This document shows, piece after piece, positions 45,254 through 54,931 of a stretch of DNA of 64,000 bases. Below the pieces are notes generated by a model. That model was not told the origin of the DNA, did no database searches, and saw only the letters and a program-made list of their open reading frames with translations. A program made the position numbers and the translations under genes. The stretch covers positions 100,713 through 164,712 of the forward strand of contig NZ_JBAHUQ010000009.1 of NCBI RefSeq assembly GCF_036689865.1. The letters run 5' to 3'. This DNA comes from Magnetococcus sp. PR-3. GTDB lineage: Bacteria > Pseudomonadota > Magnetococcia > Magnetococcales > Magnetococcaceae. The first letter of the stretch is position 1, and the number at the start of each line of letters is the position of its first letter.

Positions 45254-46204
45254 TTAAATCCGCGATTGCGTAAAGGGCATGACAGAATCCAAGGACTCTG
45301 CCCCCATCTGTAACATCAGTAAGCGATCAACCCCCAATGCCACCCCACTAACCGCTGGCAAGCCAGCCTGCAGAGCCGCCAAGAAGCGTTGATCCATGGT
45401 AATGGCAGGTAACCCCTGTTGTTGGCGGCGTCTATTAACCGACTCCAAGCGTTGCCGCTGCTCAACAGCATCGGTCAACTCCAGATAACCGTTGGCCAGC
45501 TCCACACCATTAACATAGATCTCAAAGCGCTGGGCAACGGCAGGTGGCCCCGGATCGATCTGCGCCATACCGGCCCGCTGTGCGGGAAAGCGATCCACCA
45601 CCACCACGGCTTTAGGGGGCAAACGGGGCTCCACCAACTCCGCTTGCAGATAGTCCATCAGCTCTTCACGCACCAGCCCGTCGGGGTAACTGAGGCGATG
45701 GGTCTTGGCCCACTGTTGCAGTTGTGCCAAAGAGGCGGTGTGGGGGTTGGGTCCGCCAGCCTGGGTAAACGCATCGGCATAGCTTAAAGGCTTAGAGATC
45801 GGCAGATCTAGAACCGTTCCAATCAGCTGGGCTGTCTCTGTCACCAACGCGTCAAGGGTCCACCCTACCCGGTACCACTCCAACATGGTGAATTCACGGT
45901 TGTGCAGACGTCCCAGCTCTTCACTACGAAACACTTTACCCAGGTAGTAAATATCGCCACTACCCGCCGCCAGAAGACGCTTCATACAGGTCTCTGGCGA
46001 GGTGTGCAGATACCCTTCCAGGGCGCCATCTTGGCAACGGATGGGCTCAATATGCTCTTCAGGTGCCAGCGCATGATGCAGGATCGGTGTATCCACCTCC
46101 AACGCATCTGTTTGCTCAAAATGGCTGCGCAGTTGGCTCAGCAACCGGGCACGCTGCGCCAACTGCGCACGATCCATACCCGGTTGCCAGGGTGTCGCCG
46201 TCAC
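45254..46204 (-). CDS. epmA: EF-P beta-lysine ligase (GenX/PoxA)
   Basis: 316 residues: a class II lysyl-tRNA-synthetase core without the anticodon-binding domain. Motif 2 appears as FRSEELGRLHNREFTMLEW and motif 3 as GVALGVDRLLML; ELANGYLEL lines the lysine/ATP pocket. It activates (R)-beta-lysine and attaches it to EF-P. The start is GTG 46204 (or TTG 46207), only a few bases after the efp stop, so efp-epmA form an operon. It is of the usual EpmA length (~325). Confidence 0.92.
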   Translation of the reverse strand: MTATPWQPGMDRAQLAQRARLLSQLRSHFEQTDALEVDTPILHHALAPEEHIEPIRCQDGALEGYLHTSPETCMKRLLAAGSGDIYYLGKVFRSEELGRLHNREFTMLEWYRVGWTLDALVTETAQLIGTVLDLPISKPLSYADAFTQAGGPNPHTASLAQLQQWAKTHRLSYPDGLVREELMDYLQAELVEPRLPPKAVVVVDRFPAQRAGMAQIDPGPPAVAQRFEIYVNGVELANGYLELTDAVEQRQRLESVNRRRQQQGLPAITMDQRFLAALQAGLPAVSGVALGVDRLLMLQMGAESLDSVMPFTQSRI

Positions 46205-46209
46205 CAAGC

Positions 46210-46773
46210 TTAGCTCTTGGCCCGTTCCATATACTCACCAGAACGGGTATCGACCTTAACCCGGGCACCAATTTCCACAAACAGAGGAACCTTAATCGCC
46301 GCGCCGCTCTCGACGACAGCTGGCTTGGTAGCACCTGTGACGGTATCCCCACGCACGCCGGGCTCACATTCGGTAATTTCCAGGATCATAAAAGCGGGGG
46401 GTACGACAGCGATGGCCCGCTCTTCCCACAAGGTCACCTCATAGGTTTCATTTTCTTTGAGCCATTTTTTACAATCCTCAACCTGCTTTTCGGTCAGGGC
46501 GACCTGCTCGTAGGTGGCGGGATTCATAAAATGGTACATTTCACCATCGTTGTAGAGGTACTGCATGTCGGTATCCATGACATCGGCCTTGGGCACGCTG
46601 TCACTGGATTTAAAGGTCCGCTCGATCACCCGACCATCCATCAGGTTTTTAATTTTAATTTTGGTAAACGCCTGACCTTTACCAGGTTTTACAAAGTCGG
46701 CTTTCACAATAATCCAGGGCTGATTATCAACAAGAATACGCTTACCCTGCTTCATTTCTGTATGGGATAACAT
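46210..46773 (-). CDS. efp: Elongation factor P
   Basis: 187 residues, standard EF-P size, three beta-barrel domains. The modification loop reads FVKPGKGQAF with the lysine at residue 32, equivalent to E. coli Lys34 and matching the form recognised by EpmA. It relieves ribosome stalling at polyproline. ATG 46773 gives the normal start; the frame is open to 46911 with nothing conserved. Polyproline-rich proteins in this window (for example the kinase at 59275) would be natural clients. Confidence 0.96.
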   Translation of the reverse strand: MLSHTEMKQGKRILVDNQPWIIVKADFVKPGKGQAFTKIKIKNLMDGRVIERTFKSSDSVPKADVMDTDMQYLYNDGEMYHFMNPATYEQVALTEKQVEDCKKWLKENETYEVTLWEERAIAVVPPAFMILEITECEPGVRGDTVTGATKPAVVESGAAIKVPLFVEIGARVKVDTRSGEYMERAKS

Positions 46774-46982
46774 CGGTGTTCCTCTACGAACGGATCGTTC
46801 TATCTGGATACGGCACACCCGGCGGGCGGCACCGTGCATAAAGTGCTTAGCTAAGAAGCCAGAAAAGATACCATAAAAGCGGGTGCTTTCTCCACCCCAT
46901 AGCCACCACAACTGGACCTGGACCTAACAGCGTGCTATACGGGACCTTATTCTTACCCCTTACCCGCCATCGGTAGCCAAAC

Positions 46983-47897
46983 ATGCCCTTTGATTCAACC
47001 CGGCTTAGTACCCAGGAAAAACAGGCGCACCACCAATTTCCCATGCTGATCACCCCCAACATGGCGGCCTGCAACCATGCACCAGATGACGCCATTGCCC
47101 GTCAGTTCCGGCCAGATGCTCAAGAGCTACAGAGCCCAAACCACTACGAAAAAGATCCCCTGCAAGAGGCCGCAAGCTCCCCCATGCCCGGTTTGGTCCA
47201 TAAGTACCAGGGCCGCGCCCTACTGCACCTGACTGACGCCTGCCCTGTGCACTGCCGCTACTGTTTTCGGCGCCATGGTGCGGTCACCTCCCCGAAGGAT
47301 CATGCCACAGAAACGGCACTCCTGACCTACCTGGAACAGGATACCAGCCTAAAAGAGCTCATCTTATCGGGTGGAGACCCCTTAATGCTGCCCCTGCATC
47401 AGTGGCAGTGGTGGATGCAACGCCTGAGTACCCTTGCACATATTGAGCGGATACGCATTCATAGCCGGGTACCCATTGCCGATCCTGCACGCATCACCCA
47501 ACCCCTGCTGGATGCGCTGACAGAGACCAAAAAAACGGTGATCATGGTCATGCATTGCAACCATAGCCAAGAGCTAACCCAGGCGAGCAAAGCTGCCATT
47601 AGAGAGTGCAGAGAACAGGGATTTTTACTGCTTAATCAGTCGGTTTTACTGGCAGGTGTCAATGATACAACCGAAGCATTGGCCAACTTAAGCTTGGATC
47701 TTATTGGACTGGGGGTCATGCCCTACTACCTGCATCTGCTCGATGCCGTTGAGGGGGCTGCCCATTTTGAAGTCGATGAACAACAGGCCGCGACATTGAT
47801 GCGCAGCCTGCACCAGCAACTCCCCGGCTACGCCCTACCAAAACTGGTTCGAGAGCGGCCTAACCTACCGGGTAAAGAGCCTATTCAGTGGTTTTAA
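46983..47897 (+). CDS. epmB: EF-P (R)-beta-lysine-forming aminomutase, radical SAM
   Basis: 304 residues, KamA-like radical SAM protein. CPVHCRYCFRRH gives the CxxxCxxC cluster (C87, C91, C94); preceding PMPGLVHKYQGRALL is the EpmB signature. SGGDPLML and HSRVPIADPARI are lysine 2,3-aminomutase core motifs. It makes (R)-beta-lysine for EpmA. The N-terminus is about 30-40 residues shorter than the E. coli protein. It is divergent from efp, so the three modification genes sit together. Confidence 0.9.
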   Translation: MPFDSTRLSTQEKQAHHQFPMLITPNMAACNHAPDDAIARQFRPDAQELQSPNHYEKDPLQEAASSPMPGLVHKYQGRALLHLTDACPVHCRYCFRRHGAVTSPKDHATETALLTYLEQDTSLKELILSGGDPLMLPLHQWQWWMQRLSTLAHIERIRIHSRVPIADPARITQPLLDALTETKKTVIMVMHCNHSQELTQASKAAIRECREQGFLLLNQSVLLAGVNDTTEALANLSLDLIGLGVMPYYLHLLDAVEGAAHFEVDEQQAATLMRSLHQQLPGYALPKLVRERPNLPGKEPIQWF

Positions 47898-47907
47898 CGA
47901 GGATGGA

Positions 47908-48222
47908 TTATTCGATTTTGAACAGACGGTTAAACTGCGCGGCCTCCAGCAGTTGACGCATTTCAGCACTGGCGCCACGGATCCGCAGGTTATGCGCACT
48001 GCCCTCAACCTGCTCACGTAGACGCAGCATAAACCCCATGCCGGATGAATCTAAAAAGCGGGTTGTACTCAGATCCACCACAAAACGATGGGCAGGATTG
48101 CTGGAGGGTTTTAAACGATCAATGGCATGCATCTGTTTTGCGGTAAAGCGCACATGAATTTTAACCACAGTCTCCTGTGGATCTTCAATAATTTCAATCT
48201 CACCGCCTTCGGTGTAAGCCAT
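47908..48222 (-). CDS. Single-domain STAS protein (anti-sigma factor antagonist type), copy 3
   Basis: 104 residues. The conserved phosphorylatable serine is Ser59 in FLDSSGMGFML. ATG 48222 is preferred over the longer frame because the other two copies start at the same point with the same length and a similar beginning (MAYTEGGEI, MSFTDSGSM, MTFSDAGEI). STAS proteins of this type pair with serine kinases and phosphatases in partner-switching circuits. Confidence 0.85.
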   Translation of the reverse strand: MAYTEGGEIEIIEDPQETVVKIHVRFTAKQMHAIDRLKPSSNPAHRFVVDLSTTRFLDSSGMGFMLRLREQVEGSAHNLRIRGASAEMRQLLEAAQFNRLFKIE

Positions 48223-48362
48223 GTTGCCCCAGACGAATAACGCCTGCCCTCTTGTGTGGTGGGAGATCCATGACCACCCCAAACCATTAAGAAAAATACA
48301 AGTCGCTTTTGCAGGTCCCTCAACCATAAAAAGCTGACTCATCCATGCTACTAAAAAATTGT

Positions 48363-48677
48363 TTAGCCGATGGTGAACAACCGATCAAACTTGACGGTGT
48401 TCAGCATCTCGCGCACACCCTGACTAGGACGGCGTAAATGGATCGCACGATCGGCTGCGCCCAACTGTTCTTTTAAGCGCAGCAACATCCCCATAGATGA
48501 GGAGTCCATAAACTTGACCGCACCGATATCCACGATCACCTTATGATTGGGGGTACCTGGCAGCTTCAAGTCACCCAGCTTAAAAAGATCTTTGGCATTA
48601 AAACGATCACGTACCACGATCAGGGTTTCCTGCGGGGTTTGTGTGACCTGCATGGAACCACTGTCTGTAAAGCTCAT
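48363..48677 (-). CDS. Single-domain STAS protein, copy 2
   Basis: 104 residues; phospho-acceptor region FMDSSSMGMLL with Ser59. The GMG of the other copies is SMG here. ATG 48677 has a GGGAGAG site. Separated by 140 bp from copy 3, so probably not produced from one tight polycistronic frame. Confidence 0.87.
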   Translation of the reverse strand: MSFTDSGSMQVTQTPQETLIVVRDRFNAKDLFKLGDLKLPGTPNHKVIVDIGAVKFMDSSSMGMLLRLKEQLGAADRAIHLRRPSQGVREMLNTVKFDRLFTIG

Positions 48678-48774
48678 CTATCTCTCCCTGGAATCATCCC
48701 TCCAATAGAAAAGGATGCGCTTTTTTAGGGTAAAAATCCAGCCAAAGATAACCTTTATCCCCACACAAACAAAA

Positions 48775-48808
48775 AACGGAGCACCCTTATGGGCACCCCG
48801 TTTATAAC
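48775..48808 (-). terminator. Imperfect hairpin between STAS copies 1 and 2
   Basis: AAACGG and CCGTTT arms with three mismatches in the middle of a 13-bp stem, loop TTATG, just beyond the stop of copy 1. A weak terminator or 3'-end stabiliser. Confidence 0.45.
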
Positions 48809-48831
48809 CCCCAACCAAACCTTAACCGAGG

Positions 48832-49146
48832 TCAAAGAATGGTGAATAATTTATCAAACTGCACGGTCTCCAGCAGACGACGAATTTCTGGCCGTGCCTT
48901 ACGGATCACCATATTCTCCTGAGTGCCAGAAACCTGTTCACGCAAGCGCAAGATAATCCCCATACCAGAAGAGTCCAGAAACTCTGTCTCAGCCAAGTCA
49001 ATAATATACTTATGACCTGCGTGGTCTGAAGGGCGAATATTATTCACTTCAAACAGCTGCTGCACGTTAAAGCGACCGCGTACACGTATCACCGTCTCGC
49101 TATCACTCTGGGTGACCAGAATCTCCCCAGCGTCGCTGAATGTCAT
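48832..49146 (-). CDS. Single-domain STAS protein, copy 1
   Basis: 104 residues with FLDSSGMGIIL and Ser59. ATG 49146 is preceded by GAGGGG. The most upstream of three tandem paralogues on the minus strand. No kinase or phosphatase adjoins, so its regulators must be elsewhere. Confidence 0.87.
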   Translation of the reverse strand: MTFSDAGEILVTQSDSETVIRVRGRFNVQQLFEVNNIRPSDHAGHKYIIDLAETEFLDSSGMGIILRLREQVSGTQENMVIRKARPEIRRLLETVQFDKLFTIL

Positions 49147-49355
49147 TGTCCACACCCCTCATCTACAGTGATCTAACTGACTTCGCCAAACCATACCGCC
49201 GAGCCTTGATAGAGATCCCTTAAGGCAACGGTTTAGTCGGTTTGATACATAACCCAACACACTTTATGGCATGAGCTCTTATCCAGAATCAAGCTTTAAG
49301 CATCTGGAAGGTTACATTTTCTGCACAAACCCCTTGCAGAACCTGCAAAAGCCGC

Positions 49356-50777
49356 TCAACCATTTTCTGCGGCGACCTTCTCTTGGAAAAAGGCTTTAAG
49401 GGCTTCCAGGCGCTGCAAGCTCTCATCCCGACCAACCAACTGCAATATTTCATAGATACCCGGTGCCACATCACTCCCCGAAAGGGCGATCCGTACGGGT
49501 TGGCCAATTTTACCCATCTTTGCGCCGGTCTCTTCCATGACAGCTTTAAAGGCCGACTCCAAGCCTTCATCATTCCAATCCGTATCAGAGACCGTTTGCA
49601 AATGTGCAACCAACGCTTCATAGGCGGGTAGAACAGCCGCTTTCAGGTGTTTTTTAACGGACTTTTCCAGATATTCACTGGGCGCACGGAAGTAGAACAT
49701 GCCCATATGTGCCATCTCCAGCAACGTCTTAACCCGCTCCTGCATGCCGGGAATGATCTGCTGCACAAAAGCCGGGTTGGGATTTTCCACCCCCAACCGC
49801 TCCAGATGCCAGATCAACTCACCCATCAATTCATCAGGGCTGGATTGGCGAATATGAATACCGTTGAGCCACAGTAATTTGGACTGGTTAAAAATGGCGG
49901 CACTGCGTCCCACATTGTTCACATCGAACAGTTCAACCATCTCATCCATGGTGAACTCCTCTTTTTCACCATGGGACCACCCCATACGAACCAAATAGTT
50001 ATTCAGGGCACTGGCCAAGAAGCCCTCCTCACGGAACTGCAGAACCGAAACAGCACCGTGGCGTTTAGAGAGCTTGGCGCCATCTTCACCATGAATGAGC
50101 GGAATATGGGCATAATGAGGCACATTCCACCCCAACCCTTGGAACAGATGGATCTGCCGCGGCGTATTGCTGGTGTGGTCTTCACCACGGATCACGTGGG
50201 TAATGCCCATATCATGATCATCCACCACAACGGCCAAGTTGTAGGTGGGGGAGCCATCAGAGCGCAGCAAAATCAAGTCATCAAGCTCTTTGTTGCCAAT
50301 GCGGATGGTACCCTGCACCAGATCGGGCCAGACCACCTCGCCCTCCAACGGGGTTTTAAAGCGGATCACATACGGCTGGTCAGGATGCTCTGTACGGCTA
50401 CGGCAACGGCCATCGTAACGGGGCTTCTCTTTACGGGCCTGTTGGCCAGCGCGCATCTCGTCAAGCTCTTCTTTGCTGCAGTAGCATTTGTAGGCTTTGC
50501 CCTCTTCCAACAACTGAAGCGCCATATCTTTATGCCGCTGGGTGTTGTCCGACTGGAACAGCGGACCTTCATCCGGGTCCAGCCCCATCCAATGCATGCC
50601 ATCAAGAATGGCGTCCACCACCTCCTGGCTAGAACGCTCACGGTCGGTATCTTCAATACGCAACACCGTTGTACCGCCAACATGGCGGGCTTGCAGATGG
50701 CAAAACAGTGCGGTACGAGCCCCACCAACGTGTAAAAAACCAGTAGGGGATGGGGCAAATCGGGTACGCATGACCAT
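49356..50777 (-). CDS. gltX: Glutamyl-tRNA synthetase
   Basis: 473 residues, normal length. HIGH-type motif PSPTGFLHVGGAR (about 9-21), RIEDTD, CYCSKEE in the zinc-like insertion, and the KMSKS-type AKLSKRHG. It charges tRNA-Glu, and in organisms with GatCAB it may also misacylate tRNA-Gln. MVMRTRF start at 50777; ATG 50771 is also possible. Monocistronic, divergent from the SEC-C gene. Confidence 0.95.
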   Translation of the reverse strand: MVMRTRFAPSPTGFLHVGGARTALFCHLQARHVGGTTVLRIEDTDRERSSQEVVDAILDGMHWMGLDPDEGPLFQSDNTQRHKDMALQLLEEGKAYKCYCSKEELDEMRAGQQARKEKPRYDGRCRSRTEHPDQPYVIRFKTPLEGEVVWPDLVQGTIRIGNKELDDLILLRSDGSPTYNLAVVVDDHDMGITHVIRGEDHTSNTPRQIHLFQGLGWNVPHYAHIPLIHGEDGAKLSKRHGAVSVLQFREEGFLASALNNYLVRMGWSHGEKEEFTMDEMVELFDVNNVGRSAAIFNQSKLLWLNGIHIRQSSPDELMGELIWHLERLGVENPNPAFVQQIIPGMQERVKTLLEMAHMGMFYFRAPSEYLEKSVKKHLKAAVLPAYEALVAHLQTVSDTDWNDEGLESAFKAVMEETGAKMGKIGQPVRIALSGSDVAPGIYEILQLVGRDESLQRLEALKAFFQEKVAAENG

Positions 50778-51004
50778 GATGTTATCTCGCGGTTTGGGGC
50801 TTTATGCAGGGGGCTGGCAACACCTATGTCGGTGTCATCCATCGCATCTTACTTATCGGAACAGAGGGTTGTTACCATGTTGTGACCTTTTTTACAACCA
50901 TACTCACACCATTTTCTTACCATTGTCCTAGCCTTTAACCCCCGCCCTTTAGTATGATGTCTCGTTTCTATTCCCGACTACCCTGGCCCATTGGAGCTCC
51001 TATC

Positions 51005-51967
51005 GTGGTTCAGCCTAAGAATCTGAATGATCCTAACACCTATGCCGAAGCCCTTTGCCTAGCGGCCACCAGCGACTCGCAAGAGACGTTGATGCAATGG
51101 CTGGCCGATACGGAAGAGGTGGCCAAGGATCCCCTGGTCAAGCGCTACGAGTTCTTTGCCCAACGCCTGCAAGATATGGCGCCACGCCCTGAGCTGGGTT
51201 TTAAAGCCCGCACGAACCGTCAGGCCCCTGCCCCAAAAATTGGGCGGAACGATCCCTGCCCCTGCGGTTCAGGCAAAAAATTTAAAAGCTGCCATATTAA
51301 TGAGGCCGAAAAGCTGAGCTTTAAGCTGGGCAACCCCACCGCCCCCATTATGGCCGCTGCAACAGCACAGCTGATCAGTGAAATGGAAGCCGAGGCACTG
51401 GATGATGTGCCACGGGATAAGCTGACCGACTTGGCGGCGAGTGAAATGGCCTCCTGTTACTACCGTAACGAAGAGACCGAAGTGGCTCTTGAGCTACTTA
51501 AAGGGGTTTTGGATGGCCCCCGTGAGCATGACTTTATGCTCTACGACTACTGGATCGCCCGCTATGCGGAGTGGTTGGTCGAGATTGATCAAGCCAAAGA
51601 AGCCGAAGAGTTCTTGATGGATGAGTACGATGCCCCCCGCGGCACGGAAAAACATCAGGTCGCTCAAAAGCTCGGTGCTTTCTATCTGGACCAAGGCGAT
51701 CCCGGCAATGCTGAAACATGGATCGAAACCGCGCTTGAGCAAGATGGCCAGAACCCCTTTAATCACTACCTTAAAGGGTTAACCCAGCACGCCACCGGCA
51801 ACTGGGAACCGGCCATTGCCAGCTATCAAACAGCCATGACCTTTACCGAGGCCATGCAGGGCCAAGAACAGGGCGCCCTACAGACCATGGTGCAAGAAGC
51901 CATGGAAAAAGCCCAGCGCCAGGAGCTGCCTGACGCTGAAGAGGAAACAGCCACGGAAGAGGCTTGA
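51005..51967 (+). CDS. SEC-C motif and TPR-repeat protein
   Basis: 320 residues. RNDPCPCGSGKKFKSCH is a perfect SEC-C zinc motif (C-x-C-x8-C-H), found at the SecA C-terminus and in nucleic-acid or ribosome-linked proteins. The remainder is helical TPR-like (LAASEMASCYYRNEETEVA, LGAFYLDQGDPGNAETWIETAL). GTG 51005 has GGAG about 9 nt upstream; an in-frame ATG at 50954 would add 17 residues without a ribosome site. Ends with an acidic tail. Role unknown. Confidence 0.8.
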   Translation: MVQPKNLNDPNTYAEALCLAATSDSQETLMQWLADTEEVAKDPLVKRYEFFAQRLQDMAPRPELGFKARTNRQAPAPKIGRNDPCPCGSGKKFKSCHINEAEKLSFKLGNPTAPIMAAATAQLISEMEAEALDDVPRDKLTDLAASEMASCYYRNEETEVALELLKGVLDGPREHDFMLYDYWIARYAEWLVEIDQAKEAEEFLMDEYDAPRGTEKHQVAQKLGAFYLDQGDPGNAETWIETALEQDGQNPFNHYLKGLTQHATGNWEPAIASYQTAMTFTEAMQGQEQGALQTMVQEAMEKAQRQELPDAEEETATEEA

Positions 51968-52162
51968 TCCTTCAGCTTAACGCTACCGCTTGAGCGGACA
52001 GGTTGATCTCAACCGGCCAAAGGCGATCAGTCATCGTGTACAGAGTGGTCATGTGAGTAGGTCGTTATTCACCTGCTCACCGTTGACCAGAGACAACGAG
52101 ACACCGACTAAAAACAGATTCTGGGCACCCCCAGACCATTGAATACTTGGAGCATCAGCATC

Positions 52163-53986
52163 ATGAAGCGCACCCACTACTGCAACGATGTGCGGGAAAG
52201 CCAAATCGGTGAAAAGGTAACCCTGGAAGGCTGGATTAATCGTCGTCGTGACCACGGCGGGGTTATTTTTGTGGACCTTCGCGACCGGACTGGTCTGGTT
52301 CAGGTGGTGTTCAGCCCTGAGCTGTATGCTGACCCCCACGCCCAAGCCCACGGCCTGCGTAGCGAGTATGTGATCCGGGTTCAGGGTAAAGTAACAGCCC
52401 GTACCGATGAGACCATCAATGCCAATATGGATACCGGGAAGATTGAGGTCGTTGTAGAGGAACTGGATATTCTCAACAGCTCCCTGCCCCTGCCTTTCCA
52501 GTTGGATGATGATGTCTCTGAGAACCTGCGCTTGCAGTATCGTTTTCTTGACCTGCGTCGCCCAGAGATGCAGAAAAACATGATCTTCCGCCACCGCATT
52601 ATGCAGTCGGTACGAAACCACCTGGATGGCACCGGTTTTGTTGAGGTTGAGACCCCCATGCTCACCCGCAGCACTCCAGAAGGCGCCCGGGACTATCTGG
52701 TCCCCAGCCGTGTCAGCCCCAGTGAGTTCTATGCCCTGCCCCAGTCTCCCCAGCTGTTTAAACAGCTGCTGATGATGGCCGGTTATGACCGCTACTTCCA
52801 GATTGTACGCTGCTTCCGGGATGAGGATCTGCGTGCTGACCGTCAACCTGAATTCACCCAGATCGACCTTGAGATGTCCTTTGTCGAACCGGATGATGTC
52901 ATGGACCTGACCGAAGGCGTGGTCGCCCGCGCCTTTAAAGATACGCTGGATATTGAGATCGCCCAGCCTGTTCGCCGCATGACCTATGCCGAAGCCATGG
53001 ATAAATATGGCCTGGATGCCCCAGATCTGCGTATTAGCATGGAGCTTAAGGACATTACAGAGGTGATGAAAGCCTCGGAGTTTAAGGTGTTCCGTCAGGC
53101 CGCTACCCTGGAAGGTCGTGGCAATGAGCACGGCTTGGTCAAGGTTCTTAAGGTTCCAGGCGGCAATAAGCTGACCCGTAAGCAGATTGATGCCTACACC
53201 GAGTTTGTGGGTATTTATGGGGCCAAAGGCTTAGCTTACATTAAGATCAATGGCTCCTGGCGTGATGAGGGGTGGCAATCTCCCATCGTTAAGTTCCTTG
53301 GCGAAGCGGAGAAGGATGCCATTCAGGAGGCCACCCAAGCGCAAGAGGGTGATCTGCTCTTCTTTGGGGCCGACAAAGCCAGTGTGGTGAACGAAGCCCT
53401 GGGTCGCCTGCGGGTTAAAGTGGGTAAAGATCTGGAGATGCTCTCTGACGAGAAGTTTGCCTTTGTTTGGGTCACCGACTTCCCCCTGCTCGATTGGGAC
53501 AACGACTCCCGCAAGAACACAGCGGTTCACCACCCCTTCACCGCGCCTCATCCTGAGGATATTGTACATCTGGAGAATGCAGACAGTGCATCGGCTGAGC
53601 ATCCTCTGGAGAAAGTACGCTCCCAGGCCTATGACTTGGTGTTGAACGGTACGGAGGTGGGCGGTGGTTCCATCCGTATTCACGACACCGACCTGCAGCG
53701 TCGTATGCTAGAGTTGCTGGAGATTGGTGAGGAAGAGGCCGAGGGTAAGTTTGGCTTCCTGCTGCGCGCACTGCAGTATGGTGCGCCCCCCCACGGTGGT
53801 TTGGCTCTAGGCCTGGATCGTCTGGTCACTTTAATGTTGGAGCTGGACTCCATCCGTGACGTCATCGCCTTCCCCAAAACCCAAAAGGCAACCTGCTTGA
53901 TGACTGAAGCCCCCTCTAAAGTGGACAATGCCCAAATGAAAGAGCTGCAACTGCGCAGCACCTTCAAGCCAAAAACGACCGAATAA
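52163..53986 (+). CDS. aspS: Aspartyl-tRNA synthetase
   Basis: 607 residues, bacterial-type AspRS. N-terminal OB-fold (RRRDHGGVIFVDLRDRTGLVQVV), motif 2 FRDEDLRADRQPEFTQID, the bacterial insertion (GAD) domain, and motif 3 GLALGLDRLVTLML. ATG 52163 with GGAGC upstream. A very strong terminator follows. Confidence 0.96.
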   Translation: MKRTHYCNDVRESQIGEKVTLEGWINRRRDHGGVIFVDLRDRTGLVQVVFSPELYADPHAQAHGLRSEYVIRVQGKVTARTDETINANMDTGKIEVVVEELDILNSSLPLPFQLDDDVSENLRLQYRFLDLRRPEMQKNMIFRHRIMQSVRNHLDGTGFVEVETPMLTRSTPEGARDYLVPSRVSPSEFYALPQSPQLFKQLLMMAGYDRYFQIVRCFRDEDLRADRQPEFTQIDLEMSFVEPDDVMDLTEGVVARAFKDTLDIEIAQPVRRMTYAEAMDKYGLDAPDLRISMELKDITEVMKASEFKVFRQAATLEGRGNEHGLVKVLKVPGGNKLTRKQIDAYTEFVGIYGAKGLAYIKINGSWRDEGWQSPIVKFLGEAEKDAIQEATQAQEGDLLFFGADKASVVNEALGRLRVKVGKDLEMLSDEKFAFVWVTDFPLLDWDNDSRKNTAVHHPFTAPHPEDIVHLENADSASAEHPLEKVRSQAYDLVLNGTEVGGGSIRIHDTDLQRRMLELLEIGEEEAEGKFGFLLRALQYGAPPHGGLALGLDRLVTLMLELDSIRDVIAFPKTQKATCLMTEAPSKVDNAQMKELQLRSTFKPKTTE

Positions 53987-54000
53987 ATCACGGCCTGCAC

Positions 54001-54048
54001 CCAACAAAAAGCCCCCAGCGGTGTATACCACTGGGGGCTTTTTGTTGG
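54001..54048. terminator. Strong bidirectional terminator after aspS
   Basis: CCAACAAAAAGCCCCCAG / CTGGGGGCTTTTTGTTGG: 18-bp perfect stem with an inner GGT-GTAT-ACC extension; T runs on both strands. Confidence 0.93.
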
Positions 54049-54160
54049 GTTATCACCCTTTTCAACCTCTGCCTGCACATCTCACACGCCCTGCCTTTAG
54101 GGGGCAAAGGGTGTGATGGGTTGGCACGGCAAATGGGGTTCTCCCCCCTTTGGTGCCCCC

Positions 54161-54922
54161 TCAAAATGGGGAGACCATCACCATACGATCTTCAGCCAAC
54201 ACCACCTCCCCGCTAAACACCGCTCGGCACTCCGGCAAGCGCGCGGCATCAGGCCGGTTATGGATCAGGGGATAGAGATGGGAGAGGATCAACGTTTTCA
54301 CCCCAGCCTTTTGGGCAACCTCCCCACACTGTTGCGCACTCATATGCCCTGCAAAGTCGCCCTCAGCCAGGGTGGAGCAATCATAAATGGCCAAATCGGC
54401 ATGAGCACTCAGCTGGACCAGCGCCTCCGACGGATCGGCATCCCCCGAGTAGACAAGACTCTGCCCCCCACAGGAGAGACGATAACCCAGAGCAGGCATG
54501 TTGGGGTTATGCACCATGGGCGCACTATCCAGGGTTAACGGACCCATGGTGAGTGCCTGGGGGTTCTCCTGCACCTGCAACTCAAACCTCTGCGGTTTTT
54601 TGGTCTGTAGAAAAACAAATGCATCCAAAAAATCCTGGATCCCCTCAGGCCCAAACAGGGTAAGGGGTTTGCTGCGCGCCATACCGGGCAGATGAAAGGC
54701 GTGAAAAAGCGTGAGCAGATCACCAATATGGTCAGGATGGGTATGGGTGATGGCAATATAATCCAGATCCACCAAAGCATGCCCCAGCTCCGCCAAACGC
54801 CAAACGGTGCCGCTGCCACAATCCATTAACATCGTCCACCCCTCGCCCTGCACCAGATAACCTGGTGGATGACGTGTCGCCATGGGGGTACCGGTACCAC
54901 TGCCCAAGATGGTTAGCTTCAT
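54161..54922 (-). CDS. MBL-fold metallohydrolase (RNase Z / phosphodiesterase-like)
   Basis: 253 residues. The di-zinc signature HTHPDH (60-65) follows a long N-terminal strand; later GDADPSEAL supplies the bridging Asp and ILSHLYP a further metal ligand. The overall layout ILGSGTGTPM...HTHPDHIGD fits the RNase Z/ElaC-like superfamily, but the substrate arm of true tRNase Z is not evident, so a cyclic phosphodiesterase or other hydrolase is equally possible. Third gene of the TVP38-ROK-MBL operon, 9 nt after ROK. Confidence 0.83.
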   Translation of the reverse strand: MKLTILGSGTGTPMATRHPPGYLVQGEGWTMLMDCGSGTVWRLAELGHALVDLDYIAITHTHPDHIGDLLTLFHAFHLPGMARSKPLTLFGPEGIQDFLDAFVFLQTKKPQRFELQVQENPQALTMGPLTLDSAPMVHNPNMPALGYRLSCGGQSLVYSGDADPSEALVQLSAHADLAIYDCSTLAEGDFAGHMSAQQCGEVAQKAGVKTLILSHLYPLIHNRPDAARLPECRAVFSGEVVLAEDRMVMVSPF

Positions 54923-54931
54923 GATCCCCCC

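Noticed and set aside
52049..53131. 360-codon antisense open frame in aspS
   Set aside because: Opposite strand of a fully recognised aspartyl-tRNA synthetase; no ribosome site or family features.
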